A program made the translations under genes and the position numbers. The notes under the pieces were generated by a model. The model was not told the DNA's origin. It saw only the letters and a list, made by a program, of their open reading frames with translations, and did not search any database. A DNA stretch of 64,000 bases from Stercorarius parasiticus (taxonomy: Eukaryota; Chordata; Aves; Charadriiformes; Stercorariidae), in contig VWZL01002829.1 in assembly GCA_013396915.1 (NCBI GenBank), positions 321,758 to 385,757 on the forward strand, given 5' to 3'. Of this stretch, positions 13,093 to 25,232 are shown piece by piece (position 1 is the stretch's first letter; every line of letters starts with the position of its first letter).

Positions 13093-16000
13093 TCAAAGCT
13101 CAGCTGTGCCCCACGACCGAGGGTCTTCCCTGGGAGCACATCATGGTACAAAACCCACCCAAAGTCCCCTTCCTGATGCCAACCGCCTCCTTCCCCCAAG
13201 GGCCATTTTAATGAAGCATCACCTGATTACAATAATCAGAGCTCTTCATTCTCACCCCTCCTATTGACAATATCTTCATCATTATGCAAGACCTTGTTTA
13301 CACATTTTAATCTTCATAATTACACTCTGGCAAGGAGCGAAACACCAAGAAGAAAGAAAAAGAGGAAGGAAAGAGCAAGACTGAAAGGTGATCTGTGCTC
13401 TAGTATCTCATTAGGAGCCAAAATCTTCTTGGTTTTGACTGGATTACAGAGAGAATAGGGGAGACGCGGGATGCTTTTTTCCCCTAAAAAAGAGGGATCA
13501 GAGCCGAACTGGAATTGATGCGCTTTAGGAGAGAAGTGGATCCAGCCCAGCAGCAGCGCTCCGGGGAGCAGGGAGCTGCAGGGACAGGTCTCAGCCTGAG
13601 GACCCGTCTCTTCTATTTTGTGCTGATCTTCTCCAGGTGAATAAAAATGCCTGGCCCAGCCTTAACTGAGCAGAAAGTCCTTATGCAGAAAACAAATACC
13701 ATAAAGTAGGTAAAAACATACCAGAGCCCAGATCTTCCAAATTGCCCATCAAATGCACCGGGTCCTCTGACCCCAAAATCAAGCCCAACTCACTGAAGAC
13801 CATGGAGCTCCAACGACCAAGTAACATTTACTCTGCACTCTGTCATCACACATAGCGTTTAATCCATCGTCCGGCCAGGGTTCTGGTGCCAAGTCCCTCT
13901 CCACACCCTCCCCAAACCAAAATATTCACAATTCTGGGCTCTGGTTCGGTGCCCAAAAGAGAAGGAAGCCAAATTCTCCGTGTCTTTAACGAAAATTGCA
14001 AGTGATGTCACAGCCATTGCAGATTTTGGCCCATGCACCTGAAAACTGGATGCGGCCAGGAGGGTCTGAGCGATGAGCTGGGAGGCGGATAGGGGGAGGA
14101 AGGTGTGACGGGGCTGTGACACTGGGATTGTGCCCACAGTGCTGCGTCACCCAGCTGGGACCTACGGGGAGAACATTACGCAGGTGCACGGGGAACCCAA
14201 GGGCTACAGGGAAAGGTAATATCTTTTATTAGAGCAGTTTTCAACACCCAAGCCTCTCGAACCCCAAAGCTGAGCCACAATTCCTAGCAGCACCAGCCAG
14301 GCTGACACAAGACACTCCCTCTCCAGCAAACCTTGTTTCGCTCAGAGCCCAACACCGTCGCAGCGCTGTCAAAATGATGCTCAGCCACGGGAATCTTCCT
14401 CCACGAAGGGGAGCACAGCGAATTCTCTTCCTGGCCAATGTCTTAGACACGTGAAAAGCCTGGCTTTGCTTTTCAGCTGACAAACTTGCCTGAATTCCCC
14501 ATGTTCCGCAAAACCAAGAGCTGGGTGAGCTGGACCCATAGTGAATTCTTGCCGGAAGCCAGCACTGTCACAAACGAAACACCTTTTGGGGCTGAGAAGA
14601 AGTCAGAGCCATCCTCAGACATTCCTACAAACACTGGTTTGCTCTCCCTCCCCTTCCCGTTCGCCGCAGGCGCTTTCACAGCTCAGGGCTTTGCATTGCT
14701 TTGCTAAGCATGTCTGGAGCATGATTAATTAAATGTTTTGGTGGAAAGGGTCAGGTTTCCTGTTCTCTGTTTGCTGATGGCACCGCTGCCAGGAGTCTAC
14801 ACCAGGCGAGGGATCGTACCATGGGCTTCTGTGGAGCAGCATGGCTTTGCCCAGCCAGCAACGAGCACTGGATTTACAGGACCCATCCTGAATTGCCAGT
14901 ATCTTCTCCCGCTCCTGCAGGTTTTAGGGCAGCGGTGCTGATTTGCACCGGGTTACAGCTGGAGTGGGGCAGTGCCATCGCTTGCCCAGGCTGGGCTGAG
15001 GGCAAGGTGACACAGGACTGTGACATGGAGGGGTCAGGCTCAGCAGGACACCAGCGTGGAGGAGGCGCAGAGCTGGATGCTGCGGGACACCTAGGAGAGT
15101 TTTGGGAATATCTCCTGTTACACAGGGGAAGCCTGACTGGTTAACAACAGGGTCACCTGGCTGGTTCCAGGGGCACTCGTACTGGTCTGCACTGGTTTGA
15201 GAGCAGAAGCCAGCCCAGGGCACACAGACAGGACCATGCTGGGGCTCTGCTCTGCTACGGACACCAGGGACCCTCCAGCCTGGTGCTCTCCTGCCATCAC
15301 AAACCCCTAGTACACACACGTCCTCATCTCCAACGGGACTTTGTGACCACCCTGTGCCTCAGTCCCTGCGCTGCCCCAGCCTGAGCCCAGGTCAATCCTG
15401 AAGACGGGCTCTCCCTGCCCCAGGAGCGATGCCCAGGGCACCGGGGAGGGGGGAGCGAGGTCAGTCACTTCCCCACTACAGACTTTAAATCCACTTCAGA
15501 AAGCGAACAGCCAAGCAAAGAGCACCCTGGGGTGCGTGTGTCCTTCCCACCTCTCCCACAGCCATTCCCCAGCCCATACCCGGAGCAAGCCTGAGCCGTG
15601 GGGACCCTTCATGCCCCTGCTCCGCCACCACCTTCCGACACCACCTTGGCCAAGTCCCCCAGCCCCAGGGCACTGCTGCGGGATCCAGCCGCAGGAATCC
15701 CTCCAGGCAAGCAGCGCAGAGCCAGACAGCTCCCGGGGAACGGGCAGACAGCATCGCCAAACCTGAGCACAAGAAGCAAGCGGAGAAAGCACAGCCCCGT
15801 CCTCCTTCCCAGCTCCAGGCAGTGGCCTGGGCGAAGCAAAAAGGCAGCGAGGAGATGCCTCTGGTGATCCCAGGTGATCCCCATCCCCCAAACACAGCAG
15901 GGAGCGCTGGCAACCGCCAGGCTGGGCTCAGCCCACCCTGTGCTTCACCCCCCAGGCACCTTCCCCTTCTGGGGTTACCGGTCCCTCTCCCCATAGAAAA

Positions 16001-16537
16001 ACCAAGCAATTCCCAGCGTCTCCCATGTGTCTCAAGCCACAAGCATCTCCGCTGAAATAAGGAAGCTGGAGAGCAAGGACTGAAGGGGGAAAAAGAATGC
16101 ATGGAAGCAAAAACAGGCAGAGTTACACCAAGGGGGGAAAAGCAATAGGTGGGCAGGAGCGTGCTGGAGCCAGAGGGTTCCCAGCTGGGCAGCCCCAGCC
16201 CTGCTCCCCGTTCAGGGTGGGTTTCAAAATCCCCATCAGCGCGAGTGGATTTAAACCAGAGGAACCAACTCCCCCCCGAGTACCAACATCTCTGAGAAAG
16301 GTATTTAAAAAAAGACAGCATCAAAAAGCCCTGTAATTAACCCCAAAAAAGATACCGGCGTGACAAGTGAACTGGGAGCCGCCAGAGAGCGAGCGCCGCA
16401 GGACCAGCACACTGACCTGCGGGCAAACTTGCCTGGATCCCTGACATCCTCACCCGGGCTCAACCCCCCCCACCCCACGGCGACCCACAGAAACCACCAC
16501 CCCCCCGCAAAATGTGCTCCGACAACCGCTTCCCACC

Positions 16538-16677
16538 NNNNNNNNNNNNNNNNNNNNNNNNNNNNNNNNNNNNNNNNNNNNNNNNNNNNNNNNNNNNNNN
16601 NNNNNNNNNNNNNNNNNNNNNNNNNNNNNNNNNNNNNNNNNNNNNNNNNNNNNNNNNNNNNNNNNNNNNNNNNNNNN
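16538..16677. other. Assembly gap (140 N)
   Basis: A run of 140 N within the most GC-rich part of the window, probably a dropout of GC-rich sequence. ORFs drawn across it contain unknown residues and are meaningless. Confidence 1.
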
Positions 16678-16727
16678 CGAGGCAGCTCCGCCCCGCACCG
16701 CCCCGCGGAGGCTGCGCCGGGCCCGGC

Positions 16728-16741
16728 GTGCCATCTAGCGG
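16728..16741 (-). promoter_or_regulatory. CTCF-like binding motif in the CpG island
   Basis: On the minus strand CCGCTAGATGGCAC fits the CTCF core (CC-R-C-YAG-RTGGC-R). It lies 50 bp from the gap edge in the CpG island. Motif match only. Confidence 0.4.
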
Positions 16742-18535
16742 CTGCGGAGGGGGGGTGCCCGCCGCGGGGGGGGTGGTTATTCTCTGGGGCAGCTGCCCCC
16801 GCGGGGTGCGGAGGGAGGGCGGCGCTGCATGCTCGAGCAGGTGACAGCCCCCGGCGTGGTGACTTCGAGAGATGGGGGTGGCCCTTATTGGGAAAAGGGG
16901 GGGGGCAAACCACCATGCGGCCCCCGCGGGCGCTGTTTGCTTTTGGGGGGTGCGGGGAGCAAGGCAAGCCCCGCTTCTGGGGACAAAGGAGGGGTCCAGA
17001 GTCTGGCTCTGACAGCGCCGGCGCGTGGCTTTGCCCCCCATTACCCTGCTTTCTTCCTTGGGAGGGTCACAGTCACGGCCCACGACGTGGCTTCCCCGTG
17101 TCCCCCAGGCAGCCGTGGGCGCTGCCGAAGGGCCCAGGGTGGCGTGGAGGGGCCGGGAGGCAGCGGGGCGTCCTTGGGCAGACAAAGAAGGGGCCGTGGG
17201 AGCTGAGGCAGGAGAAGCAGCTGCTGAGCTCAGCAGAGGTGTGCCCGGCTCACGGCGGGAAGGTGACAGGCACAAAAAGCCTCCCAACGCCTCGGGATTA
17301 AAGGAGCCGAATGAGGACAGAGCCCGGAGACACCCCATTTCCAACCACCGACGTGAGGGTGCCATGGGTGCACCCCAGCGGCGGCGAGGGAGGGGATGCA
17401 TCACCCCATGGGGTGAGCACGGAATTGCAGAGAGCTGGAAGGAGAGCGTTGTCCTCGGTGTGCACGCTTGGCTGGGCTCCGGGACAGGACCAGGCTGTTT
17501 TCCGGGGGGGCTGTGGTGCGAACAGGCCCCCCTCGTGCCATGCTGCCCCTCTCCACACTCGATACCACCGTGAGTGCCATAAGGCACAGGGTGACATTGG
17601 GGGAAAGCAGCCCCTTTGCCTTCCCCACATCTGGATGCTCTCTTCCTGTGTTCTCCCAGCCCTTCTCCATCCTGCTCACTTCCCCGGGTGAGAAATATTC
17701 TTCCAAACCCTCCCAGCCCGGCATGGCTCAACCATCTGCTCTGTGAGCTCTGCAATTACTACAGCGCCCTCCCAGCACCCAAGCACCCCCCTCATTTATA
17801 AACTAATTGCAGGCTCCTCTGCTTGTTGAGAATCCCGGTGTTTTCCCATGAGGCTGAGGAAGAGGAAAAGCCGTTTTATGACTGCTGTGATACCGTAACT
17901 CCGATTTCCATAGGGATCTCCATCACTCACTCCGCTTCCTTCTCCCTGGTGTAAAGCAGGGCTGGCTCCAGGCAGCATATGCTGCAAGAGCATCAGCCAC
18001 AGGCGAGCTCTGAGACGGAAGACAGCTGGAAATTTTCCACGAAACAGCACTTTCTCCCCATGAAACAGCACTTTTTTGCCAAGGAGAAGCGAGATGAAAA
18101 AAACATATCCTTTAGTGTTTCATAAATACCAAAGGATTTTTGTGTTCATCCGCGCTTTTCCTGGGCAGGGGACGGGGAGGGAGCTGTGGCCACAGCGGGA
18201 CGGAGCGGGATGATGGCGGGCTGGGGCAGAGGGACACGCAGGCTGAGGATCTGCAGAGAGGGTGGCTCAGAAGCCGCAGTCAGCACTGTCAGACCAAAAT
18301 CAAACCCTTAGGTCAACTCTCCCTGACCTTCAATATGGGCAGCCCAACATGTGGGCAAGGACACCCCTCCCTGAAACCCGTGGACACCTTATGGACATGA
18401 GCGTGCAGAGCCTCTGGGCTGGATAGACGCCTAACTCCAGCCAGGGGGCCTCAGCCCTTGGCATTTTTGGTGTACTTTGGAGACTTGTGGTGCATCTGGC
18501 CTTCTGTGGAAAAAACACTTGGTTTTCTTCTCTAG

Positions 18536-18762
18536 ATTTAGATTAGACATTAGGAAGAAGTTCTTTACGCTGAGGGTGGTGAGACACTGGCCCAGGTTGC
18601 CCGGAGTGGTGGTGGAGGCCACATCCCTGGAGACATTCAAGGCCAGGCTTGATGAGGCTCTGAGCAACCTGATCTAGCTAAAGATGTCCCTGCTGACTGC
18701 AGGGGGGTTGGACTAGATGGCCTTTAAAGGTCCCTTCCAACCCAACACATTCTATGATTCTT
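18536..18762 (+). mobile_element. CR1 3'-end fragment
   Basis: Starts TTAGATTAGACATTAGGAAG, then AAGTTCTTTACGCTGAGGGT, GAGACATTCAAGGCCAGGCT, GGGGTTGGACTAGATGGCCT and TCCCTTCCAACCCAACACAT to ATTCTATGATTCTTA. Same subfamily as the copy at 6909-7110. Confidence 0.93.
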
Positions 18763-21700
18763 AACCCAGCCTTTGGTGAAGGAGGGAAGCAGCAGACTCA
18801 TGAAAGTGCTGTGGGCACCCTGCCATCCCTGATCTCCTTGCTCTTGCCTGCTCCCTCCATTCCCGGCTCCTGCTCCTCTGCCAGGAGACCTTCAGTCCTC
18901 ATCTGAGCTGTAAAACCACCTTCAAACCTGTTGTTTGCCCACTGGCTGCTCTGGGGAGCATCACTCCAGCCGGCAGCGGGAGGCAGAGCCGCTGGCTCTG
19001 AGCCCAGCTCAGCGTGGTGGGGCTGGAAACCCTCCTAACGCACGTAGACACCCAACGGGAAGTGGTCAATCCCCTGTGCCAGGAGCCGGCTGCGCCTTCC
19101 CGAGAGGTTGGGAGGAAAATAGAGCACACAGGCATTAGCGATGCTGTAACAGCCCCGTTAGCGAGGTGCAAACCCCCATAAATCCAGTGACTAGTGGGGG
19201 GACTCCGACATGCAGGGACACCTCCATGGCCAGGCCAGGGAGGGAGGGAGCCCACCAGAGCCCGCTGCTCTCCTTGCTGCAGGTCCCCCACCTCTCCTTG
19301 CAGAGCACCCAGTGAGTCCAGGAGGGAGAAGGATTGTCCGGAGATGGGGAAAGGCATCTCCCAGCCTGGGAGGGTGCTGGGGTGGGAGGGAGCAGGGATT
19401 GCCCCCCAGCACTAGCCGGGAAGCCAGGCAAGGCTGCCTCTGCCGCTCTCAGCTCCCACCAGCGCCGGGGCGTGGGATTCCTCACCCCGTGGATGGAAAC
19501 GTGGATGGCAATCACCAGCCCCGCAGGGCCGTCGTCCCCCAAGGGAAGCACGGCAGCAGACGGTCCCTTCCCTCTGCTGCTGCTCGAAACAAAAGCTTAA
19601 TTAACTACCAGTTCGCTTGCTGTTTCGAGGGATAAATCTAAAATCCAAGGATGGTAATCAAGTGATGAATTATCTTCTTTGGCAGATGAGGAGCAACATC
19701 CCCACAAATCAATATGCTGAAGTTATACGTGTACACACACGCACACAGAGACGTGGATGTTTGTTGTTATTGTGAATCAGGCAGCGGCAGGGAATGGAGA
19801 GAACCAGCTCAGCAGCCGCCTGGTATGAAAGAAACCAGTTTCCCACCAGTTGGAGCCCCTGCCCAGCCAGAGGTAGACATGGAGCATCTCCGGTACGGGC
19901 TGCAGCCAGCCACCTCTGCAGTCCTGCCTGTGACCCGGGACAGAGCCGCTGTTCCAGGTCCGACACCGGAGCATCCTCCAGCAGCCAGGACTCACCCCAA
20001 GCCCCAACCACTCCCACAAAAGACCTCAGGAATTTTCCACTGATCTTGAGCAACCATGTTCCCTTGACCCCCGAAGATCCCTAACCCAGCCATCGCTGGG
20101 CAGAACATGGGGGTTCAGACCACCACAACTGGAGAAAAGGGGTAATAAAAGCAAAGTGGGCTGTAAACCACCCTAGGTAAAGCTTAAAATGCCATACTCC
20201 TGTGAAGGGCAGAGACTGACAGTCAGAGCTGCCCAGCTGCAGGCAGCACAGCCGTGGGCACCTCCGGACGAGTCACAGTGACAGTGTTTATTGTCAGCTT
20301 TCGGTGAGCAATGCCCGAGTGCTGCTGGGGCTCCAAAGGCACCCCAGGACCCTCCAGTCCCCGCTCCAGTCCAGGACCCTCCTTCATCAACGCTTTCCAA
20401 AGCCTGGGGCTCAGACTCTGCCCATGTTTCCTCTTGGAGCCTCCTCTCGAGCCTCAAGCTACTGGGCCTTCATGGAAAAATAATGCTCCACAGAGGAGGA
20501 GGACCGCGGTAAACCACTGAGCTGTAATGTGCTACGACAAGCTACTTTCTCAAGTTCTCCCCGCGCACAATTTGCCCTTGAGATAAGAAATATAATTTGA
20601 TTGTGGGAGCTGCAATGCCCAAATGCTTCGGGCGTAAGATCACTTAGTCACAGCAACTTCTCTGTCCCCCCTCAAGCGACATTGCTGGGGACAAGGCGCT
20701 CTTTATTGATACAAACCAACTTAGCTCCGTCACTGGCTCAGCCTCAATTACCGCATTCACACCTCTGTCTATCTCTGTAGCAACAAGGCGGAAAGGCTTC
20801 GAGCCTGGTACCCATCTCCCGCGCCGGCGAGCATCACCAGCTGCCCCTCGGCAGAGAAATGCCTGCCAGCACCGGCCTCCTGCTGCACCGGGGGCTCCTG
20901 TAGGGCTGCGATGCCCGTACGGGCAGCCTTGCTCCACCCCTGCAACACATTGGGGCTTTCTGCCTGTTCCCAGCCCTCCTGAGGGCAGCAAAAAGAGCCC
21001 TAAATTTGCTCGTATGTCAGCATTCGGCGAGGGCAGTGGGCAAAGGGGAGGGAGGTGATGGCAGTGTCCTATAGCCACCTTTGCATCCCCACCCTCAGGA
21101 TGCGCGGGAGCCACACGGGTCCCCAGGGCTGCTGAAAGGGGCCAAGAGGAACTGGGAAGGGCCATGGCTGGTGGGACGTCTCCAGCAGCACGCAGCATGG
21201 ATGGCTTTGCTGCTGCCAGAGAGCACCGAAGCTGTGGGTGTTAAAGGCTCATCTGCTGCCTTGGAGTCCCCTGCACCCACAGCCTCCAGAAGGTGCAACG
21301 TCTCCCTTCAAAGCTTGAAAACCCCAAGCGCTGCTCAGCTAAAAGGCAGCTTCGAGTGCACCTGACGCTACCCCAGGGGGTGTTTTACCAACTGCAGGGG
21401 TCCCTGGGGCTGTTCTCCAGTCGCTGGGGCTCTCTGCATGGCTGAGGTCTCGGTGGGGTGCAACGTACCCCCGGCAGACACCGTTCGCTGCCCCCTCCAT
21501 CCCTGGGACAGCAGCTGGGAGCCCAGCGGTGAGGTACAGCGCTTCTGCTTAGAGGTCAGACCCAGCAGCATCCCCCCGGGGACAGATCAGGCAGGGTTAG
21601 AGGCTGGTCGCAACCCTCAGCAGTCAGCATCCCAGCTCACCAGATCGCTCCATGCTGCCTGGGGAGCAGGAGGAACTTTCCAACCCTCGCCAGGCTGCGG

Positions 21701-22411
21701 CTGGCGTTGCCACGGAGTGCTGCAGCCCGGGATGCTGGTACACACCGCTGCGGTGCTGGGGTACCCACTGGAGGGGCACAGCCGGGTCAGGTGTAAAACA
21801 TGGGATTCTACAGCCAGGGCGGCGTCAGCACAGCCTTGCGTGGGGAATTTGGGAAGCGCCTGCCCTTGCGAGCCCGCCAGCACGGCCAATCCTTCACTTC
21901 CATTACCTGCTAATTCACTTACAGCAGAGGAAAATAATAGAGGTAAGGATCACTCCTCAGCTCCCAATAGGATTATGTGTTTTGAGAGCAGAAGGGAAGC
22001 TGAATTTACCTTCCTCTTCTTGGAGAAAGAAATGAGTGCATTTTTCTTACTGTGTTAATTAAAACCAGCGATGACCCTGCCTTCACCCAGAAGGAAACGG
22101 AAAAGGTAAGAGGAAAGCCTGAACCTGCTTTCTCGGTCAGAAAGGTTTGCTGACTGCCCTGCTGCAAAGGGAGATGCCCAGAGGAAACAAGAGCAGCAAT
22201 TAAAAATTAAAAAGAGAGGGAGAGCTGTACAGCAGATTACCGAGATGTATTTGCATTGCTGCAGTGCATTGGGAGGGCTGTAACTCCCCCGGGGGGGGAA
22301 CTCCTGGCACCCGCAGGGAGCAGAGCAGTCCTGACAGCAGTGGGCAGCTCTGCCCAGCTCCAGGCCAGGCGGGGAAGGGGAAACAAAGAAGGGACCAAAC
22401 CTGGGGTAAAT

Positions 22412-22599
22412 CAGAATGGTTAGAGTTGGAAGGGACCTTAAAGATCACCCAGTGCCACCCCCTGCCCTGGGCAGGGACACCTCCCACCAGACCAGGTTGC
22501 TCCAAGCCCCGTCCAGCCTGGCCTTGAACCCCTCCAGGGATGGGGCAGCCACAGCTTCTCTGGGCAACCTGGGCCAGGGGCTCACCAGCCTCACAGCAA
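22412..22599 (-). mobile_element. CR1 3'-end fragment cut off by a single N
   Basis: Reversed CR1 3' end: GGTTAGAGTTGGAAGGGACC, then the CCAGACCAGGTTGCTCCAAG block and GGGCCAGGGGCTCACCAGCC. CR1 similarity stops at the N at 22600, after which the sequence is unrelated. Confidence 0.92.
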
Positions 22600-22771
22600 N
22601 TGAGAGCCTCAGGGGAGGGAGGGTGGGAGATGCTGAACCACAGCTCCCAAGGGGGAGAGCATCCTCCCTTTGGGGGAGGTTATGTGAGCTTAAACCCCCC
22701 CAGAGACCCCTCCCGCAGGGAAGGGAACCAGGCAGCACATTCCAGGTTGGATCCAGACACCTCCAAAAAAC

Positions 22772-22797
22772 AAACAAACAAACAAACAAACAAAAAA
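22772..22797 (+). repeat. (AAAC)n simple repeat
   Basis: About five CAAA units (ACAAACAAACAAACAAACAA) followed by an A run. Confidence 0.9.
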
Positions 22798-25092
22798 ACC
22801 CCAGTCAGACCCAAGGGCTGGATGTGTCCCTCCTCAGAGCTGCCAGTTCGGGTTTGCCTCCACCTCTGCCTTGCTGTCACACTCAGCCGAGCAGCAGCTT
22901 CCAGCCCAGCGCGGTCCCGGGGGGACACTCCATTGCTCAGCCATTGAATTACCATCGAAAGGAAAGGACAGGGGAGACTGCAAGAGAAATAGGCTGGAGG
23001 AGCCTCCCGGGCTTATTAGCACGTTATATCGAGCTCCTGCAGCAAGTGCTGCCTCCCCAGATGGAGGGTGTCCAGGGGCCGCCAGTGCTGCCCCAGCCAT
23101 CCCACTGGATGGATTTTATATCCCCCGTGGCCCCACGGCTCAGCCAAACGAGCTCGCTGACCTGGTGACATCAAGACGCGCAATTTGGAGAAACGTTTGA
23201 GCTCAAGAAAGGAAGAGGATGTAAAATGGTGCATCACGGGGCTGGGAAGAAGGGAGAGCTTGTAACCCCCCCACGACAGCCTCCTGCCTGGGCTTTCACA
23301 GGGAGGCCAGGGCTCGTATCAACGAGCCTGGGCAGGACGTGGCACCCCGTGCAACGCGGCCTGGGGGCTTCCCGAGCTGGGAGCCACCACAGCCGTCAGC
23401 GGGCTGCGGGGAGGCTTGCGCCAGCGTTAGCCACATTAAGAGGGACAAGACATGTCGGGCTTCAGCTGTAATTAAAGAAAATAAAGCCAGGGGTTAGGAG
23501 AGCAAGAACTCAGCAGCCCTTCAATTACTGCGGGAGAGTGGCCGCTGATGAACGGCGCTGGCAGCCCCTGCTGGGGTTTGTAAGGAGTTCGTTGCCTCTG
23601 CCCCATGTGCGCGGCGTTCCCGAGGCCACAGCCACAGTCCGAGCACCCAGAGGGGACCGGCAGGCACACGTCCTCCCCTAACCCCATCCATCGCATCCCA
23701 TCAGAGCGGGGAGAAATGCCGTTGTTTCATCCAGGGCAGCCCCCAGAGCTCCCCCCAGACGCTGACGTACCCCAAGCAAAGCGCTTCTCCTGCTGACACG
23801 CCAGCGTGGCTCCGCAGTGAGCGCATCCCTCCGTGATGGCAGCCAGACGTCTTCATTTCACATCTCACGAACCCGTCCCGCTCCCTCGCTCATCCCGCGG
23901 CTAACGAGGCCCCGGCTCTCCACCGGCACTGCCTCCGTGTCCCAGGCAGGCTGGTGGGGGCAACACTGGGGTGCCCCATGCCAGCTCCCGTTCCTCTCAC
24001 CCTGCCTGTCCCCAGGGCGGGTGCAGAGCCCACGCCATTATAAGCGGGGAGGTGATACAGCCCCGCCGGCAGCCAGGGCCCCACGGGCTCCTGAGGTGCT
24101 TATTAACGCCCATTCATTATCTGTGAGCAGAGCGTTCAGACAGGGCATCTCCGCAACACTGACCCCAGCACCTCACTCCCCTCATCTCACATTTCTCACA
24201 GGTAACGGGGAAAAGGGCTCAGCCGTTGCTGCTGTTGGTCCCCGGCCGCTGGCAGGAGGAGATGACGGTCCGAGGGGATGCCAGCGCTTCACTCCAGTAA
24301 CGAACTGAGCCTCATCTCGCTGGGAGAGCCGCATTTTGGGGATGCTTGGGATGCCTCTGTGCTGGGGGCTGGGCATGGCAGGATCAGTCCCCAAACAGGG
24401 TCCTCTGCTGTTCTGTTTTGGACACAGCTGGTGGAAGGGAGAGAGCAGGAGAGCCCAGCATAGGCTGAGGCTCCCTGGGGTGCCCTCATTACAGCGAGGA
24501 CGTTGGGAGCTTCCAGCTGGGTTTGGGCGTCCCTACCTCCTGCTGGGGTTTCCTTCCAGTCACCCCTTCAGTTACCAGAGGGACGGACCCCCTCCCAGGC
24601 TCTGGATGCTGCCCAGGTCCATCTCTCATGGGGATCAGCCAACCTACTGCACCCCAACAGCCCCAAAACTCACAGCAAGCCCAGCAGCAGGATCACAGCA
24701 AGCCCAGCGCCAGTGGAGGCAGATACAGATATTGGGCACAGGCGGCTTTTGTTATCAAGCCTCTTAACACAAAGCACCTGGCAGACCCTGGGAGCCACCA
24801 GCACCTTCCTCGCCCTCCCAGCCCCACCCAGGCAGTGAGGTCAGACCCAGGCACAGCCCCAGGAGCTGGTGGGGCTGGGGTTATCCCGGCATGGAGCAGC
24901 TGGGGGCTGAGGAGGAGGCATCAGCCCACATGCCAGCTAGCACCGGGGGATGCTCAGGGTGATTTCTCTGTGTGCCCGCCAGCCCTCGCTATGCTGAAGG
25001 CTGCGATGTCGGGAGGCAGAAAGTAGGAGAAATCTGCCAAAAGACTTCAAAAGTCACCCAGGAAATCATACACTGCCCTGACTTATTCAAAG

Positions 25093-25232
25093 CCTCATTC
25101 AAGGCCCGGCTGGACGGGGCTTGGAGCAACCTGGTCTGGTGGGAGGTGTCCCTGCCCAGGGCATGGAGTGGCACTGGGTGATCTTTAAGGTCCCTTCCAA
25201 CCCAAACCATTCTGTGATTCTATTCTATGACT
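25093..25232 (+). mobile_element. CR1 3'-end fragment
   Basis: ATTCAAGGCCCGGCTGGACG, then TGGGAGGTGTCCCTGCCCAG, GATCTTTAAGGTCCCTTCCA and the tail ATTCTGTGATTCTATTCTAT. 5'-truncated. Confidence 0.92.

Larger units (their letters stand above)
9762..16349 (-). other. Probable MGAT5B intron 1 sequence
   Basis: GC-rich DNA between the anchor exon and the CpG island. It contains the CR1 copy at 10610-10995, an A/T homopolymer cluster at 10347-10382, a GAG/GGA microsatellite at 13061-13092 and an AT-rich island at about 13205-13330. The expected first coding exon (start Met to ...RPF-R) was searched for on the minus strand and not found. Confidence 0.5.
16350..17560. promoter_or_regulatory. CpG island with assembly gap; candidate MGAT5B promoter
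   Basis: The CG dinucleotide is frequent here, most densely at 16678-16860 (e.g. CCGCCCCGCACCGCCCCGCG), with many GGGCGG/CCGCCC-type Sp1-like boxes. It is the clearest CpG island in the window and lies 6.6 kb upstream (minus-strand sense) of the MGAT5B anchor exon, with no other gene nearby on that side. Promoter function and assignment to MGAT5B are inferred from position. A 140-base N run (16538-16677) interrupts it. Confidence 0.55.

Noticed and set aside
13008..13267. Glu-rich and Ser-rich ORFs around 13.0-13.2 kb
   Set aside because: Translations of the GGA microsatellite.
15485..16324. 279-codon minus-strand ORF
   Set aside because: GC-rich chance frame: low-complexity composition, overlapping ORFs in several frames, no domain, no splice or homology support.
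16460..17755. 431-codon minus-strand ORF and the other long ORFs across the gap
   Set aside because: They contain 140 unknown bases, lie in GC-rich CpG-island sequence where stops are rare, and show no recognisable domain.
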